A stretch of DNA of 64,000 nucleotides from Mucilaginibacter sp. (GTDB lineage: Bacteria; Bacteroidota; Bacteroidia; Sphingobacteriales; Sphingobacteriaceae), in the NCBI GenBank assembly GCA_030445275.1, contig JAUCSE010000079.1:62001-126000 (forward strand), given 5' to 3'. Below are positions 52,183-62,648 of the stretch, one piece after another. The number at the start of each line of letters is the position of its first letter. The stretch's first letter is position 1. Both the position numbers and the translations under genes were made by a program. The notes below the pieces were generated by a model that did not search any database, was not told the DNA's origin, and saw only the letters and a program-made list of their open reading frames with translations.

Positions 52183-54621
52183 TTACTTCTCCTTTCGAAT
52201 ATCAAGCTTTACAGGGCCAAGTAAACCGGATACTCGTAATGAAGCATCTTTGCTTGGCCCGGATATGGTCCACGTTTTACGTTTGTCTATTGGTTGACCT
52301 GCGTCGAAAACAAGGCGATTGAACCAGGTACCCGTCACCTCCACGCTTAGGGTGTTTTTGCCTGGTTTAATGAAATGTTTTAAATCGATACGGTAGGGTG
52401 GTGCCCATAATTTACCTGCTTGTTGGCCGTTGATAGCAACAACCGCAGCCATGTCAACGTTTCCCAGGTCGAGAATATATTGCAGGCCGGGTTCTATACT
52501 GTCAAGGTTAAATGAGTTCGTATAGGTCGCAGTGCCCGAAAATGCCTTACCTTCAGCAGCAATATCAAGATCCTTCCATGGCTTCAATGCTGATAATTCT
52601 ATTACATCCGGAGCCCCCCAACCTATAGGGAAAGCCAGCTTCCAAGGTCCTGAGATGGGCAGCGTAGTAACCGCTTTGTGCGCTTTGAACTTGGTTGCCA
52701 CGTTTAAATTTTCCTTTTGCCTGAAAACGATAAAGCATGACCCGCCTTTTGCCAGATTAAGCTTAATGCTTGTACGTTCACCATTCCGCTGGCTTTCTAC
52801 AGGTCCGGAAGTCCCGGTAACGGCATCCCAAAGTTCCGCATGACCTGTGGCCCGAAAACTAAGTTCACCCGTAAATCCATGCCCCCTTGGTGCAGTCACA
52901 AAATACCAATCGGCGCCTTCAGTACGCCGGTGTACCCATAAGGCATCGCCTCCGGTAACATCAGGTTTTATTTTTAATGCGGCTAATGCCTGTGCTATTG
53001 TTAAACCGGAAATCACATAGCCTTTTCCAACCTTTCTCAAACCTGTGCCGGCCGTACCCCAGATATCCTTTACGGCGGCGTTAAAACGTTGTCCTGCGGC
53101 ATTGCCTCCGGAAAGCGTAGCCAAACCCAAAGGTGGCTGGCCAACAATGGTTGCCCCGCTGCGCAGCAATGACCGAATTTTCTCCAGTGTTTGAGGCAGC
53201 ATGCGCGGAACATCAGGCAACCACAGTACGCGGTAGCGGATTCCTTCAGGTGTTGTTATCATGCCATTTTCAGCTTTCAATCGGTTTAGCAACGCATCAG
53301 GATTACAATAGTCGTACTTAAACCCTTCCGGAAAAGCTGCATTTTGGTCTGGTTTATGATTGATCTCATCTCCAAGATACCATAATACATCAGACACCGG
53401 TTTCCCCCTTTCGAGGAGGTAAGTACAACGTGACAAATAGGCTGTAAAATCAGGCATGTACCGCCACCAGGTTTGACCCCTTAGAAAAGGGGTGCCGATT
53501 CCCGCACCAAAGGAACTGCCTGGAGCCAGAAAAGGGGTTTGTGGGTTGTGCGTATACGTATGAAATACAAAATGACTAACCCCCTGCACGCTATTGATGT
53601 TGGCAACTTCTTTAAGCATATCGAGATGTTCATCCCAACTCAGCGATATGTTGGTAAATGACTCTGCGGCAACACGTGGCTTTCCGTACATTCTTGCCGC
53701 GGATGCCGTGGGCTTGATCGGTTTGAAGTTGATCGAGCCCACAAACCCATCACTCATCGGCTGCCAGAACTCACACATGGGTATGTCTGCAAATTTGAAA
53801 TACTCCATAATATCAGCAGGAACAACATCTCCCGGGCCCGTTTCATAGGTAACCGATAGTCCGTTTCCTTTTGCCAGCGATGCCATGCGACCGTAATAGT
53901 TATTGACCAACAGATCGTTGAGGGTTTTGCGCCAGTCTGTTAAAAAACGTGCGGTCGTCTCATGATCTTTGATCACATAGCCAAATAAAGTAGGAAGCCA
54001 TTTCCGTAGCTGATAACCGGAAATCCGCTTAAATTCCTGCTCCATTTCAGGTGTCCAGCTTTGGGTATGACATTCCCAACTATCAATCAGCATACCATTT
54101 AGTAGTCCTCCGGCGAGCGGCCCGTTAGGCCCGGAAAGCCGCCCTATGTAGCCCGCAAAATGTGCTTCTGCACCCGACTTAGCAAACTTATTTGCTTCCC
54201 ATCCTGTCCCTTCCGCAGGTGCCGGGCCATTTTTCTTTCCGGCATTGACATGACCCAGGCGCAGGATGGTCCAATTGCCTTTGGGAGCCGGCCAGTTCAG
54301 TTTTCCGTCTGCAGTCATCCTATCCGAAATGTCCAGGATCTGGCCGGGCTTGATAAATGCTTCCGGCGACTGTTTAGGGTGCTGACCAGCACGTTCGATA
54401 CTCCTCAATGTCCAGGCTGCTTCCGATTCCCAACTGTTTTTCCGTGCAGCAGAAAACAAGCGGAGCGAACTTAGGGCCATATCATATTTATTGGAAATAG
54501 AAATGCGGTATTTTTTTACGCCGGCAAGTTCAGAACAGGCGAATGTAATCGGCCGGTCGTCCTGCCAGTTTGCCTGCGGCATTTCAGCATGCAGGATATC
54601 CTTTATCTTTCCGTCGGGCAA
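52183..54621 (-). pseudogene. GH106-like alpha-L-rhamnosidase, C-terminal part after an in-frame stop
   Basis: The 812-residue part downstream of a TAA codon carries most of the GH106-like protein. It includes GLLNGMLIDSWECHTQSWTPEME (Glu in the DSWE position expected for catalysis), DIPMCEFWQPMSDG, SHFVFHTYTHNP and the C-terminal beta-sandwich ending in TWFNRLVFDAGQP, a common GH106 feature. The part from 54621 could only start at a TTG, with no ribosome-binding context, and would lack the signal peptide. It is in the same frame as 54628-55476, two codons after the stop. Rhamnosidases of this family act on alpha-linked rhamnose in pectin. Unless the stop is read through or is a base error, the exported enzyme is lost. 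Confidence 0.75.
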
Positions 54622-54627
54622 GATTCC

Positions 54628-55476
54628 TTATATGGCTATCGTCACCCCGGGCTCGTAAGACTGACTATGATTGAAGCCTTGGATGCTGGAAAATTCCACA
54701 CTGCGAAGGACAATAGCATCAGGAAAGGTCACCTCTACCCAATAGGGTTTATTGGGAGCAGTAGGTGACAAGTGAATTGGCTCTTTAGCGGCTCCGGACA
54801 AATAAGGTTCCCATTTAAAACTGGTATTGCTGTTAATCAGCTGTGGTATAAGCGGCTTTCCGGTATCTCCAACCGGTGTTGGAAAAGCAAGTACGGTGAT
54901 GTCTTTATAGTCCCGCCACTCTTCACTGTTTGGCTCGGGTATTGGCAATACCTGGTTGATGAGTTTGCCACCAACTACATCAGTCCGGTTCCATATCAAG
55001 TTACGCATTGCATTGGAAGGGGTAATCCATGGACCTCCTGAAGTGGCCCATCCCGGACAGTTGTTCATAGAAAACCGAAGGCCCAAACGGCGGCATTCCA
55101 GTGCTGTATGTCTTACTGCATCGTCCCAATTGGCACTAAGACTCGTGATTTGTGGCTCAACTCCAGGCCATGGACCTCCAAATTGTCCGTGAAACAGCTG
55201 AACTCCCGAAATGCCGGCTTTTGCTATGGCTTCCAGATCTCTTGTAATCCCTTCTTTGGAGACATTCCCGCCAATGTAGTGGAACCAGGTTTCCGGATGA
55301 TATACTTTTGAGGGATCACGAAATGATGTCTCATCATACTTGCCAAATGGGCGGTTAATTTCCCCCGGCGAAGGCACGAAAGGGACCTTAGCCAATTGAG
55401 CGGTCGCAAAAATCGGATACATGACTGAAAGGATGATTCCGATGAAAAAAGTTTTATATAAATAGTAATATTTCAC
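54628..55476 (-). pseudogene. GH106-like alpha-L-rhamnosidase, N-terminal part before an in-frame stop
   Basis: This 282-residue part begins with a signal peptide (VMYPIFATAQ) and contains the GH106 N-terminal region: WFHYIGGNVSKEGITRDLEA, AKAGISGVQLFHGQFGG and RLGLRFSMNNCPGWATSG. It ends at TAA (54630-54628) after EPGVTIAI; the next codons, Gly and Ile, lead in the same frame into the remaining 812 residues. Together the two parts would give 1097 residues, the normal length of the family, so only a single nonsense codon separates a full gene from this broken state. No transporter or regulator for rhamnose is next to it; the neighbour upstream is an aldehyde dehydrogenase gene. Confidence 0.75.
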
Positions 55477-55657
55477 GTAATAGCAAGTAGTTAATTCCTT
55501 AACAGTTAAACCATACTAATTTATTGATTATTAATTGCGATTTTCCTAATTGCCCACACCATTCGGTATTTCAAAGCGCACGGAACAGCCTGGTAAAACT
55601 TCCCGGAATATCCGCCTTTGTAGCAGAGTTTTGTTTTTAGCTATTGTCCAGAAGAGA

Positions 55658-56977
55658 TTACTTCATCTCTAATACAGATCTCATGTGACTGAAAGTCTGG
55701 AAACTATATTGTCCGTGATATTTACCTATTCCCGAGGTTCCTACACCGCCAAAGGGTAAAAAGTGGACACCTACATGCACTATAGTGCTGTTGATTTCAG
55801 CATCACCACTTGAGGTCCTGCTCAAAACATCTTCTGCAAAATCTTTATCCTCAGAGAATACATATAATGCTAGGGGCTTAGGTCGGGAATTGATCTCATC
55901 AAGAACCACATCAATGTCGGAGTAAACTAAAAATGGAAGAATCGGACCAAATATTTCCTGTTGCATTACCGCGTCCTCCCAGACAACATTATCCATTAAT
56001 GTCGCCTCAAAATAACGGGTTTCCAGATCATACTTACCACCATACACCACTTTGTCTTTCGCTGCATCCAAATAACCCGCGAGATTCCTCACCTGTTGCT
56101 GTGAAACAATCTTACCAATCTTGCCCATTGAATTACCATCGTAGGTCTTCTGGAGATGGATCTTAAGTCTCTGAATCAACTCTTCCTTTATCGATTCGTG
56201 TACATAAACATAATCAGGGGCTACACAGGTCTGGCCACAGTTCATCCACTTGCCTCTTGCAATCCTTTCAACTGCCTTGTCAAGGTTGGCATCTTTATGC
56301 ACAATGGTCGGCGATTTTCCGCCCAGTTCCAATGTTAATGGGATTAGCTGCTCGGCGGCCGCCCTCATTACGATCTTTCCTACGTTAGGACTTCCTGTAA
56401 AGAAGATATAATCAAATTTAAAGCTTAACAAAAGCGTATTTTCCTCGATTGAGCCCTGTATCACCGATACATAGTCAGGAGAAAATGCATCCCTCACTAT
56501 CTCTTCGATAACGGCAGCGACGCTTGGTGTATTCTCTGACGGCTTAATGATGGCGGTATTTCCACCCATTATAGCACCCAATAAAGGACTAAATGTCAAT
56601 TGAATAGGATAGTTGAAAGGGCCTACAATATAGCTAACCCCATACGGTTGAAAGGTTACCTTACTTACAATTTCGCCACCTGATGCATGTTTACTTGAAG
56701 GCATTTGAAGGGGCTTAGCCCAGCTTTCAAGATTTTCTAGGCAGTAGTCCAGTTCATCCAAAACTAATTTTATTTCAGCATACTCGGTTTCTGATTTGCT
56801 TTTCCCCAGATCTGTGAACATGGCATCGCAAATTGCATCATTATGCGCTATAAACGATTTTTTTAAACGCTCTAACTGCTGAATCCTGAAAGCAACTGGT
56901 TGGGTTTTCCGTGTTGCAAAAAACTTTTTTTGGCTTTCAAATACCCCTGTTATGTACTCTTTTTGATTTGTATCCAT
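55658..56977 (-). CDS. Aldehyde dehydrogenase (class 3 / coniferyl-aldehyde type)
   Basis: A 439-residue enzyme without the long N-terminal extension of classic ALDHs, as in class 3 and the fatty or aromatic aldehyde types. The base is the Glu of LELGGKSPTIV and the nucleophile the Cys of NCGQTCVAPDY. GPFNYPIQLTFSPL and KPSENTPSV are cofactor-fold motifs, and the ending FLPFGGVGTSGIGKYHG is typical of this class. It would oxidise long or aromatic aldehydes with NAD(P). Start 56977 (MDTNQKEYI) was chosen over 57010. It is separated from the GH106 remnant by 180 bp and is divergent from the fecI gene, so it is likely an independent gene. Confidence 0.88.
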   Translation of the reverse strand: MDTNQKEYITGVFESQKKFFATRKTQPVAFRIQQLERLKKSFIAHNDAICDAMFTDLGKSKSETEYAEIKLVLDELDYCLENLESWAKPLQMPSSKHASGGEIVSKVTFQPYGVSYIVGPFNYPIQLTFSPLLGAIMGGNTAIIKPSENTPSVAAVIEEIVRDAFSPDYVSVIQGSIEENTLLLSFKFDYIFFTGSPNVGKIVMRAAAEQLIPLTLELGGKSPTIVHKDANLDKAVERIARGKWMNCGQTCVAPDYVYVHESIKEELIQRLKIHLQKTYDGNSMGKIGKIVSQQQVRNLAGYLDAAKDKVVYGGKYDLETRYFEATLMDNVVWEDAVMQQEIFGPILPFLVYSDIDVVLDEINSRPKPLALYVFSEDKDFAEDVLSRTSSGDAEINSTIVHVGVHFLPFGGVGTSGIGKYHGQYSFQTFSHMRSVLEMK

Positions 56978-57004
56978 TTCTATTTTCTGGCTTAAACTAT
57001 TTGA

Positions 57005-57031
57005 TATCACCCAGATAGCTCTAAGGTGATA
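57005..57031. promoter_or_regulatory. Inverted repeat in front of the aldehyde dehydrogenase gene
   Basis: TATCACC (57005-57011) and GGTGATA (57025-57031) are perfect inverted copies 13 bp apart, about 30 bp upstream of the ALDH start on the minus strand. This is a typical operator position. The rest of the 465-bp region up to the fecI start shows no gene. Confidence 0.3.
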
Positions 57032-57442
57032 ACGAACAAAGTCAACAATTAATTACTGCTTTTGTTGCCTGTTAGCATTTTATTTACTTATCGATAATTT
57101 TATTGCTTTTATAAACTATAAAGTTACAAAATGTCATTCTTATTTCTCGGTGACTCTTTATTAGCAAGTTGCCTATCTTAGTGATACCTAATATGAAATA
57201 CTCAATAGTAAATACTCAAAGAGTTGAATCCTTTTCTGGCGGCAAAAGCATTTGTATCTGTTGCAAACAATACATCAATTGCTTACGCTGGCAAGCTCTA
57301 CCACGAAAATCTTAATTAAACAAACAAAACACAAGTTTCCATGACGCTGATGATTGTAAATAACACACTTATCTAAAATGCATGCTATCGGATTGTTAAA
57401 ATTAACTACATTGTGCTTAATTTCATTTTTTTTTAAGTTAAC

Positions 57443-58063
57443 ATGGCTGAAAATATTGTTAGTATTCATGAGGATCATAACACTACAATATGGCTTGCCT
57501 TTAAAGAAGGAAGCTGGGAAGCATATACCCAATTATACAATCAAAACTTTAAGCTTTTAAATAATTATGGCTATAAATTCACTAAAGATGTAAACTTAAT
57601 TGAAGATGCGGTGCATGATCTGTTTATTAAGTTGTGGACAAACAGAACTAACTTAAGCACACCGGCATCAGTAAAAAATTACTTATATAAGGCACTAAGA
57701 AATATTATTTTCAGGAAAATGCAATCGCAGTCGCGCTTTACTGAAATAGAAGATGACTGCCCTTTTTCATTCGAAGTATCTTTCGATCATGTGGTAATCG
57801 CCAACGAAGAGGAAAGGGCGTTACAAAACCAAATTAAATCAGTAATAGCAACTTTGCCTCACCGACAGCAGGAAATTATATTTTTACGCTTTTATGAAGA
57901 TTTTAGCTATGTGGAAATTGCCGATATTATGGAAATTAACGTAAATTCTGCTTATAAGCTCCTTTATAAGGCGCTAAATAGCATGGAAAATATATTAAAA
58001 GTGTCAAAACTGGTCATTATTTTAGCTTTATTTTCTGAAATAAGAGTAAATGTGAGAGTTTAA
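57443..58063 (+). CDS. ECF sigma factor of the FecI type
   Basis: A 206-residue extracytoplasmic-function sigma factor. Region 2 is at about 20-85 (FKEGSWEAYTQLYNQNF to DAVHDLFIKLW), and region 4 at about 130-185 includes LPHRQQEIIFLRFYEDFSYVEIADIMEINVNSAY. A hydrophobic tail (VIILALFSEI) is present after region 4, which is a little longer than usual. It is the first gene of a cassette followed by an anti-sigma FecR protein and an STN-type SusC. In such cassettes substrate binding at SusC signals through FecR to release the sigma factor. The gap to fecR is 76 bp. Confidence 0.9.
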   Translation: MAENIVSIHEDHNTTIWLAFKEGSWEAYTQLYNQNFKLLNNYGYKFTKDVNLIEDAVHDLFIKLWTNRTNLSTPASVKNYLYKALRNIIFRKMQSQSRFTEIEDDCPFSFEVSFDHVVIANEEERALQNQIKSVIATLPHRQQEIIFLRFYEDFSYVEIADIMEINVNSAYKLLYKALNSMENILKVSKLVIILALFSEIRVNVRV

Positions 58064-58139
58064 TAAAAAAACTTACCCAATGAAGGGATAATTTGGATAT
58101 CTCTGTGTATATAAGTAGTGTTTAAAACACACTTAATAT

Positions 58140-59141
58140 ATGGATGTAAATAAATATTCTTCGTATACGTTTAAAGAATTTTTAGAAGATGACGATTTTA
58201 TCACTTGGGTGCTTAACCCAACTGATGAACAAAATATTTTTTGGAATAATTTTTCAGAACGCTTTCCCGATAAAAAAGAGGATATATCACGGGCTTCCAG
58301 CGTAATTCTTACCTATCGTAAACAAGATACTTTTTTTAATGAAGATAGGATAACCGATGTATGGAAACGCATAGAGGTCAAAGTCGGACCTGCTGCTAAG
58401 CAAGCTAAGGTTTTCAGGTTACCACAGTTCCTCCGCGTTGCGGCTGCCATATTGCTGATTGCACTGGCGGCTATTATTTACAAGTATAATCAACCGAAAA
58501 ATTTTCAAACTGCATTTGGCGAGATAAAAACAATTGTAATGCCAGACGGTACAATCGTTTTGCTGAACGGAAACTCCACCCTCACCTATGAACACGGGTG
58601 GGGAAAAAACTCCAGGGAAGTATGGTTAAAAGGCGAGGGCTTCTTTAATGTTACCCATCTTAATCAGGACCCCGCGCATATTAAAAAAAGCGAACGCTTT
58701 GTAGTGCATTGTAACGATTTGAATATTGAAGTTTTAGGAACAACTTTTAATGTTAAGAACAGGCATGATAAAGTGAATGTTGGTTTGGTTACCGGTAAAA
58801 TCAGGCTTACAACCAATCTGGTTAAAAAAATATTGTCCCCCGGAGATTATGCTGAATATGCTGCCAAAAATATTTCCTTAAAAAGTAAGCTTACCCATCC
58901 CGAAAAGTTGATGAGCTGGTCAAAGAGACAATTCATATTTAGTAATGTTAAGCTGGGAGATATATTACGAACGCTTGAAGATTCCTACGGTTACCAGATT
59001 AAATATACGAACCCATCTTCAAGGGATCTGGAAATTGAGGGTGAGATCAGTGTTACTGGCGTGAAAGAGCTGCTGGAAACCATTTCTACTTCTTTACATG
59101 TAAATGTTTATCAGAATGATCATCAAATAACTATTAATTAA
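58140..59141 (+). CDS. FecR-family anti-sigma factor
   Basis: A 333-residue inner-membrane protein. The N-terminal 95 residues are the cytoplasmic anti-sigma part, then a transmembrane helix (about 98-118, AAAILLIALAAIIY), then the periplasmic FecR domain (FGEIKTIVMPDGTIVLLNGNSTLTY, VWLKGEGFFNVTH, VLGTTFNVKN, VGLVTGKI). The C-terminal DUF4974-like segment (FSNVKLGDILRTLEDSYGYQI) contacts the STN domain of the partner transporter. It holds the sigma factor encoded upstream until the SusC below is occupied. All three genes are close, so they act as one trans-envelope switch. Confidence 0.92.
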   Translation: MDVNKYSSYTFKEFLEDDDFITWVLNPTDEQNIFWNNFSERFPDKKEDISRASSVILTYRKQDTFFNEDRITDVWKRIEVKVGPAAKQAKVFRLPQFLRVAAAILLIALAAIIYKYNQPKNFQTAFGEIKTIVMPDGTIVLLNGNSTLTYEHGWGKNSREVWLKGEGFFNVTHLNQDPAHIKKSERFVVHCNDLNIEVLGTTFNVKNRHDKVNVGLVTGKIRLTTNLVKKILSPGDYAEYAAKNISLKSKLTHPEKLMSWSKRQFIFSNVKLGDILRTLEDSYGYQIKYTNPSSRDLEIEGEISVTGVKELLETISTSLHVNVYQNDHQITIN

Positions 59142-59175
59142 TCCCTATTTAAATCACCCTATTAAATTAAAACGT

Positions 59176-62100
59176 ATGCGAAACTTCGACTCAACGAGTT
59201 GCTTAAGATGTTGTACACTGTTGCTATTGTTGTTAATAAATGGCGTATCAAGTAACGCTCAGTTAGCCATGGCCAGTAAAACCGCCAGAAAAAGCCTGGG
59301 ATACACCCTCTCTGCAGAACAACAGGTAACGGAATCAAAAAAAAGTTTAAAGGATGCCGTAGAAAACCTCAAGTTGCAATACCATATCCAGATTGCTTTT
59401 AAAGAAGGCTTGTTAAATAATAAGTTTGTTTCGGCTGTACCGGATTCTGTTGGCCGTACGCAGGATGTTGAAGGTAAGCTGACCCAATTATTAACAGCGT
59501 TTGATTTAGGATTTAAAAAAATAAACCCGAAACAGTACGTTATTTATGAGACTACTAGCATAAAGGAAGAGGCAGATGATCATGTAAAGGGAAAAGTGGT
59601 TTTCGGCGATGATGAAACGGGCGTACCTGGAGCAACGGTCACATTAAAAGATAACCCGCAGATAGGAGCAACTACTGATACTAACGGAAACTTTGATTTA
59701 AAAATACCTTCAACCTATAAAGGCCAACCTGTTATTATTGTTGTTGCTTTTGTTGGTTATGCTACAACCGAACTGAATATAACAGACAGATCGGCTTTGG
59801 TAACTGTTAAACTTTCAAAGAATAATCAAACACTGAATGAAGTGGTGGTAACCGCTTTAGGCATCAGTAAAGAAAAGAAATCACTGGGCTATGCTGTATC
59901 AGAAGTTAAAGGTTCAGAACTGACACAAGCACGTGAAAACAATGTAGTTAATGCCCTTACAGGTAAGGTTGCAGGCGTGAATGTTGCAGGTTTGTCAACC
60001 GGACCGGGCGGCTCAAGCCGTGTTATTATTCGTGGTAATGGCTCACTATCGGGCAATAATCAGCCGTTATATGTTATTAACGGTATGCCTATTGATAACT
60101 CAGTACCCGGAGATGCGGCAACATCCAGTGGTGGTGGCTCAAACGTTGACCGCGGCGATGGCATAGCCGCTATTAACCCAGATGATATTGAGTCTGTTAC
60201 GGTTCTTAAAGGCGGAACTGCTGCTGCCCTTTATGGTTCAAGAGCTGCTAACGGAGCCATCCTCATCACTACTAAAAAAGGCAAGGCACAAAAGGGTATT
60301 GGGGTGGAGTTTACCTCTACCGGAACTATGGAAAAAATAGCCACACTGCCTGATTTTCAATACGAATACGGTCAGGGAGATGGTGGTGTAAAACCAACTA
60401 CTTTGGCTGCGGCACAGGCTACAGGTCGCCGGTCATGGGGAGCTAAAATTGATGGTTCAACAGACTATGTAGGGGTTGATGGCCTGACCCATCCATACAT
60501 TGCGCAAAAGGATAACCTTAAAAACTATTATCAAACCGGGAGCACCTACACCAATACCCTCGCGCTATCCGGCGGTTCAGATGCTATTGTGTACCGTTTT
60601 TCATTGGCTGATCTGAGCAGTAAAGGTATATTACCCGGAACCACTTATGATCGTAAAACAGCCAACGTTTCATTAAATGGCAAATTAAGTTCAAAATTAA
60701 GGTTTGAGGCCCTGGCACAATATAACCTCGAAAAAGCTCATAACAGGAGCAGTGCCGGCGATGCTACCGCTAACCCCAACTGGTCGCCTTATATGATAGC
60801 CAATACGGCTGATGTACGCTGGTTAAAACCCGGGTATGATGCCAACGGTAACGAAACTGTTTGGAATGATGCCAGCGTGGCCACTAATGGTTACTTTGTG
60901 ATTAATAAATTTAAAGAGGACGACCGTAAAAACCGATTTTTAGGTCAGGGATCCATCAGTTATGAAATTTTTAAAGACTTTGTTATCAAAGGAAGCGTAA
61001 GTCAGGATCATTTTGATTATAATTATACCTATATCACCCCAACGGGTACTTTATATGCTTTAACCGGGCAGTACAACGGTATTAAGTCTGACGTTACCGA
61101 AACCAATGGCCTGGCAACGATATCTTATAAAAAGCAGGTAAAAGATTTCGATATGTCATTTTTGGCTGGTGTTAACAAACGACATTCAGAAAATAATGAA
61201 TTTGATTTTTCAGGTACCGGCTATACCATTCCTTATTTTTACAGCTATAACAACCTTGCCTCACCAACTTCCTTAAATAAATCACTGCGTCAGGAAGTTA
61301 ATTCAGTATTCGGCTCGGCAGATTTTAGTTATAAAAGTCTGGTATATGTAACAGTAACCGGCCGTAACGACTGGTTTTCTACCCTGAGCCCACAGAACAA
61401 CAGTATATTTTACCCGAGCGTAAACAGCAGTTTGATTTTATCTGAATTGCTGCACTTACCGGAGTCCTTTAACCTGCTGAAGTTAAAAGGCGCCTATGCA
61501 CAGGTGGGTGGTGGCGCGCCAGACCCTTATGCTATCAAGCTTACTTACAGTAATGTACCAAGTTCTGGCCAGCCGTTACAAAACGTGAGCAGTAACACAA
61601 TTGGCTCGGGTATAAGCGGCATAACTAACCCTAACCTTAAACCTTATACATCTACCACTTCCGAAGGCGGTATTGAAGGGCAAATGTTTGGCAACAGGTT
61701 AAGCTTTGATTTAACTTATTATAACCGGATGACAAAAAATGATATTGTGAATGCCACTGTCTCGTCAACAGCAGGTTACAACAGTGTTTACTTAAACACG
61801 GGAAATATGCGTAACCGTGGTGTGGAAGGCCTGGTAAGCGGTACGCCTGTAAAAACCAAAGACTTTTCATGGAGTACCAGTTATAACGTGTCCTATAATG
61901 ATAACAAAGTGTTAAGCCTTACGCCTGGTATAACCTCCATGAATTTAGCCACCACGGTAGGTAACTGGGGAAATATCAATAATATAGTAGGCCAATCGGC
62001 TTTTGAAATTGTAGGCACTAAAATATTAAAGGACGCTAATGGGAACACCGTTTTTAATGCATCCAGCGGCTATCCGGTAGCAACCGGCCTGGTACCTTTG

Positions 62101-62631
62101 GGTAAAAGTGTTGCCCCGCTAACCATGGGCTATACCAACGAGTTCAGGTATAAAAGATTTTCGTTAAATGTGTTGCTTGATGGTAAATTCGGGAATAAGA
62201 TATTCTCTATCAGTGAGGTATATGAAACCCGTTTAGGTTTATTAAAATCAACCCTGCCGGGCCGCGAAAATGGCCTGACACTAACCGGAGTTAACCAAGC
62301 CGGAGCAGCTTACAGCCGTGTGGTGCCGGTAAGCGACCTGCGTACTTATTATGATAACTATAAAAATTATTCTGAATTGTTTTTACATGATGGCAGCTTT
62401 ATAAAACTTCGTCAGGTTATTTTCTCATACAGTTTACCGGTAGCTAATTTACAAGCGTTGAAAATCCAATCGGCCAATATTTCATTTGTTGCACGTAACC
62501 TGTTCACGCTAATGAAACATACTGATTTTGATCCGGAGCAAAGCTATAGCAATAGTAATTTTCAGGGTTTCGAGTCAATTGGCTTACCTCGTACACGGTC
62601 ATTTGGCTTAAATCTTTCAGTTAAATTTTAA
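59176..62631 (+). CDS. SusC/RagA transporter with an N-terminal STN signalling domain
   Basis: An 1151-residue outer-membrane importer, about 100 residues longer than the SusC at 691 because of an STN domain at about 55-125 (SLKDAVENLKLQYHIQIAF, LLTAFDLGFKKINPKQYVIYE) that talks to FecR. It is followed by the carboxypeptidase-regulatory-like domain (about 138-217), the TonB-box-like EVVVTALG at 222-229, the plug (PLYVINGMPID, GTAAALYGSRAANGAILITTKKG) and the barrel ending SVKF. A signal peptide is visible (LLLLLINGVSSNAQ) although it starts with several Cys residues. The SusD partner begins 17 bp later. The substrate is unknown; no hydrolase is inside the window. Confidence 0.93.
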   Translation: MRNFDSTSCLRCCTLLLLLLINGVSSNAQLAMASKTARKSLGYTLSAEQQVTESKKSLKDAVENLKLQYHIQIAFKEGLLNNKFVSAVPDSVGRTQDVEGKLTQLLTAFDLGFKKINPKQYVIYETTSIKEEADDHVKGKVVFGDDETGVPGATVTLKDNPQIGATTDTNGNFDLKIPSTYKGQPVIIVVAFVGYATTELNITDRSALVTVKLSKNNQTLNEVVVTALGISKEKKSLGYAVSEVKGSELTQARENNVVNALTGKVAGVNVAGLSTGPGGSSRVIIRGNGSLSGNNQPLYVINGMPIDNSVPGDAATSSGGGSNVDRGDGIAAINPDDIESVTVLKGGTAAALYGSRAANGAILITTKKGKAQKGIGVEFTSTGTMEKIATLPDFQYEYGQGDGGVKPTTLAAAQATGRRSWGAKIDGSTDYVGVDGLTHPYIAQKDNLKNYYQTGSTYTNTLALSGGSDAIVYRFSLADLSSKGILPGTTYDRKTANVSLNGKLSSKLRFEALAQYNLEKAHNRSSAGDATANPNWSPYMIANTADVRWLKPGYDANGNETVWNDASVATNGYFVINKFKEDDRKNRFLGQGSISYEIFKDFVIKGSVSQDHFDYNYTYITPTGTLYALTGQYNGIKSDVTETNGLATISYKKQVKDFDMSFLAGVNKRHSENNEFDFSGTGYTIPYFYSYNNLASPTSLNKSLRQEVNSVFGSADFSYKSLVYVTVTGRNDWFSTLSPQNNSIFYPSVNSSLILSELLHLPESFNLLKLKGAYAQVGGGAPDPYAIKLTYSNVPSSGQPLQNVSSNTIGSGISGITNPNLKPYTSTTSEGGIEGQMFGNRLSFDLTYYNRMTKNDIVNATVSSTAGYNSVYLNTGNMRNRGVEGLVSGTPVKTKDFSWSTSYNVSYNDNKVLSLTPGITSMNLATTVGNWGNINNIVGQSAFEIVGTKILKDANGNTVFNASSGYPVATGLVPLGKSVAPLTMGYTNEFRYKRFSLNVLLDGKFGNKIFSISEVYETRLGLLKSTLPGRENGLTLTGVNQAGAAYSRVVPVSDLRTYYDNYKNYSELFLHDGSFIKLRQVIFSYSLPVANLQALKIQSANISFVARNLFTLMKHTDFDPEQSYSNSNFQGFESIGLPRTRSFGLNLSVKF

Positions 62632-62648
62632 CTATAAAAATTAGAACG

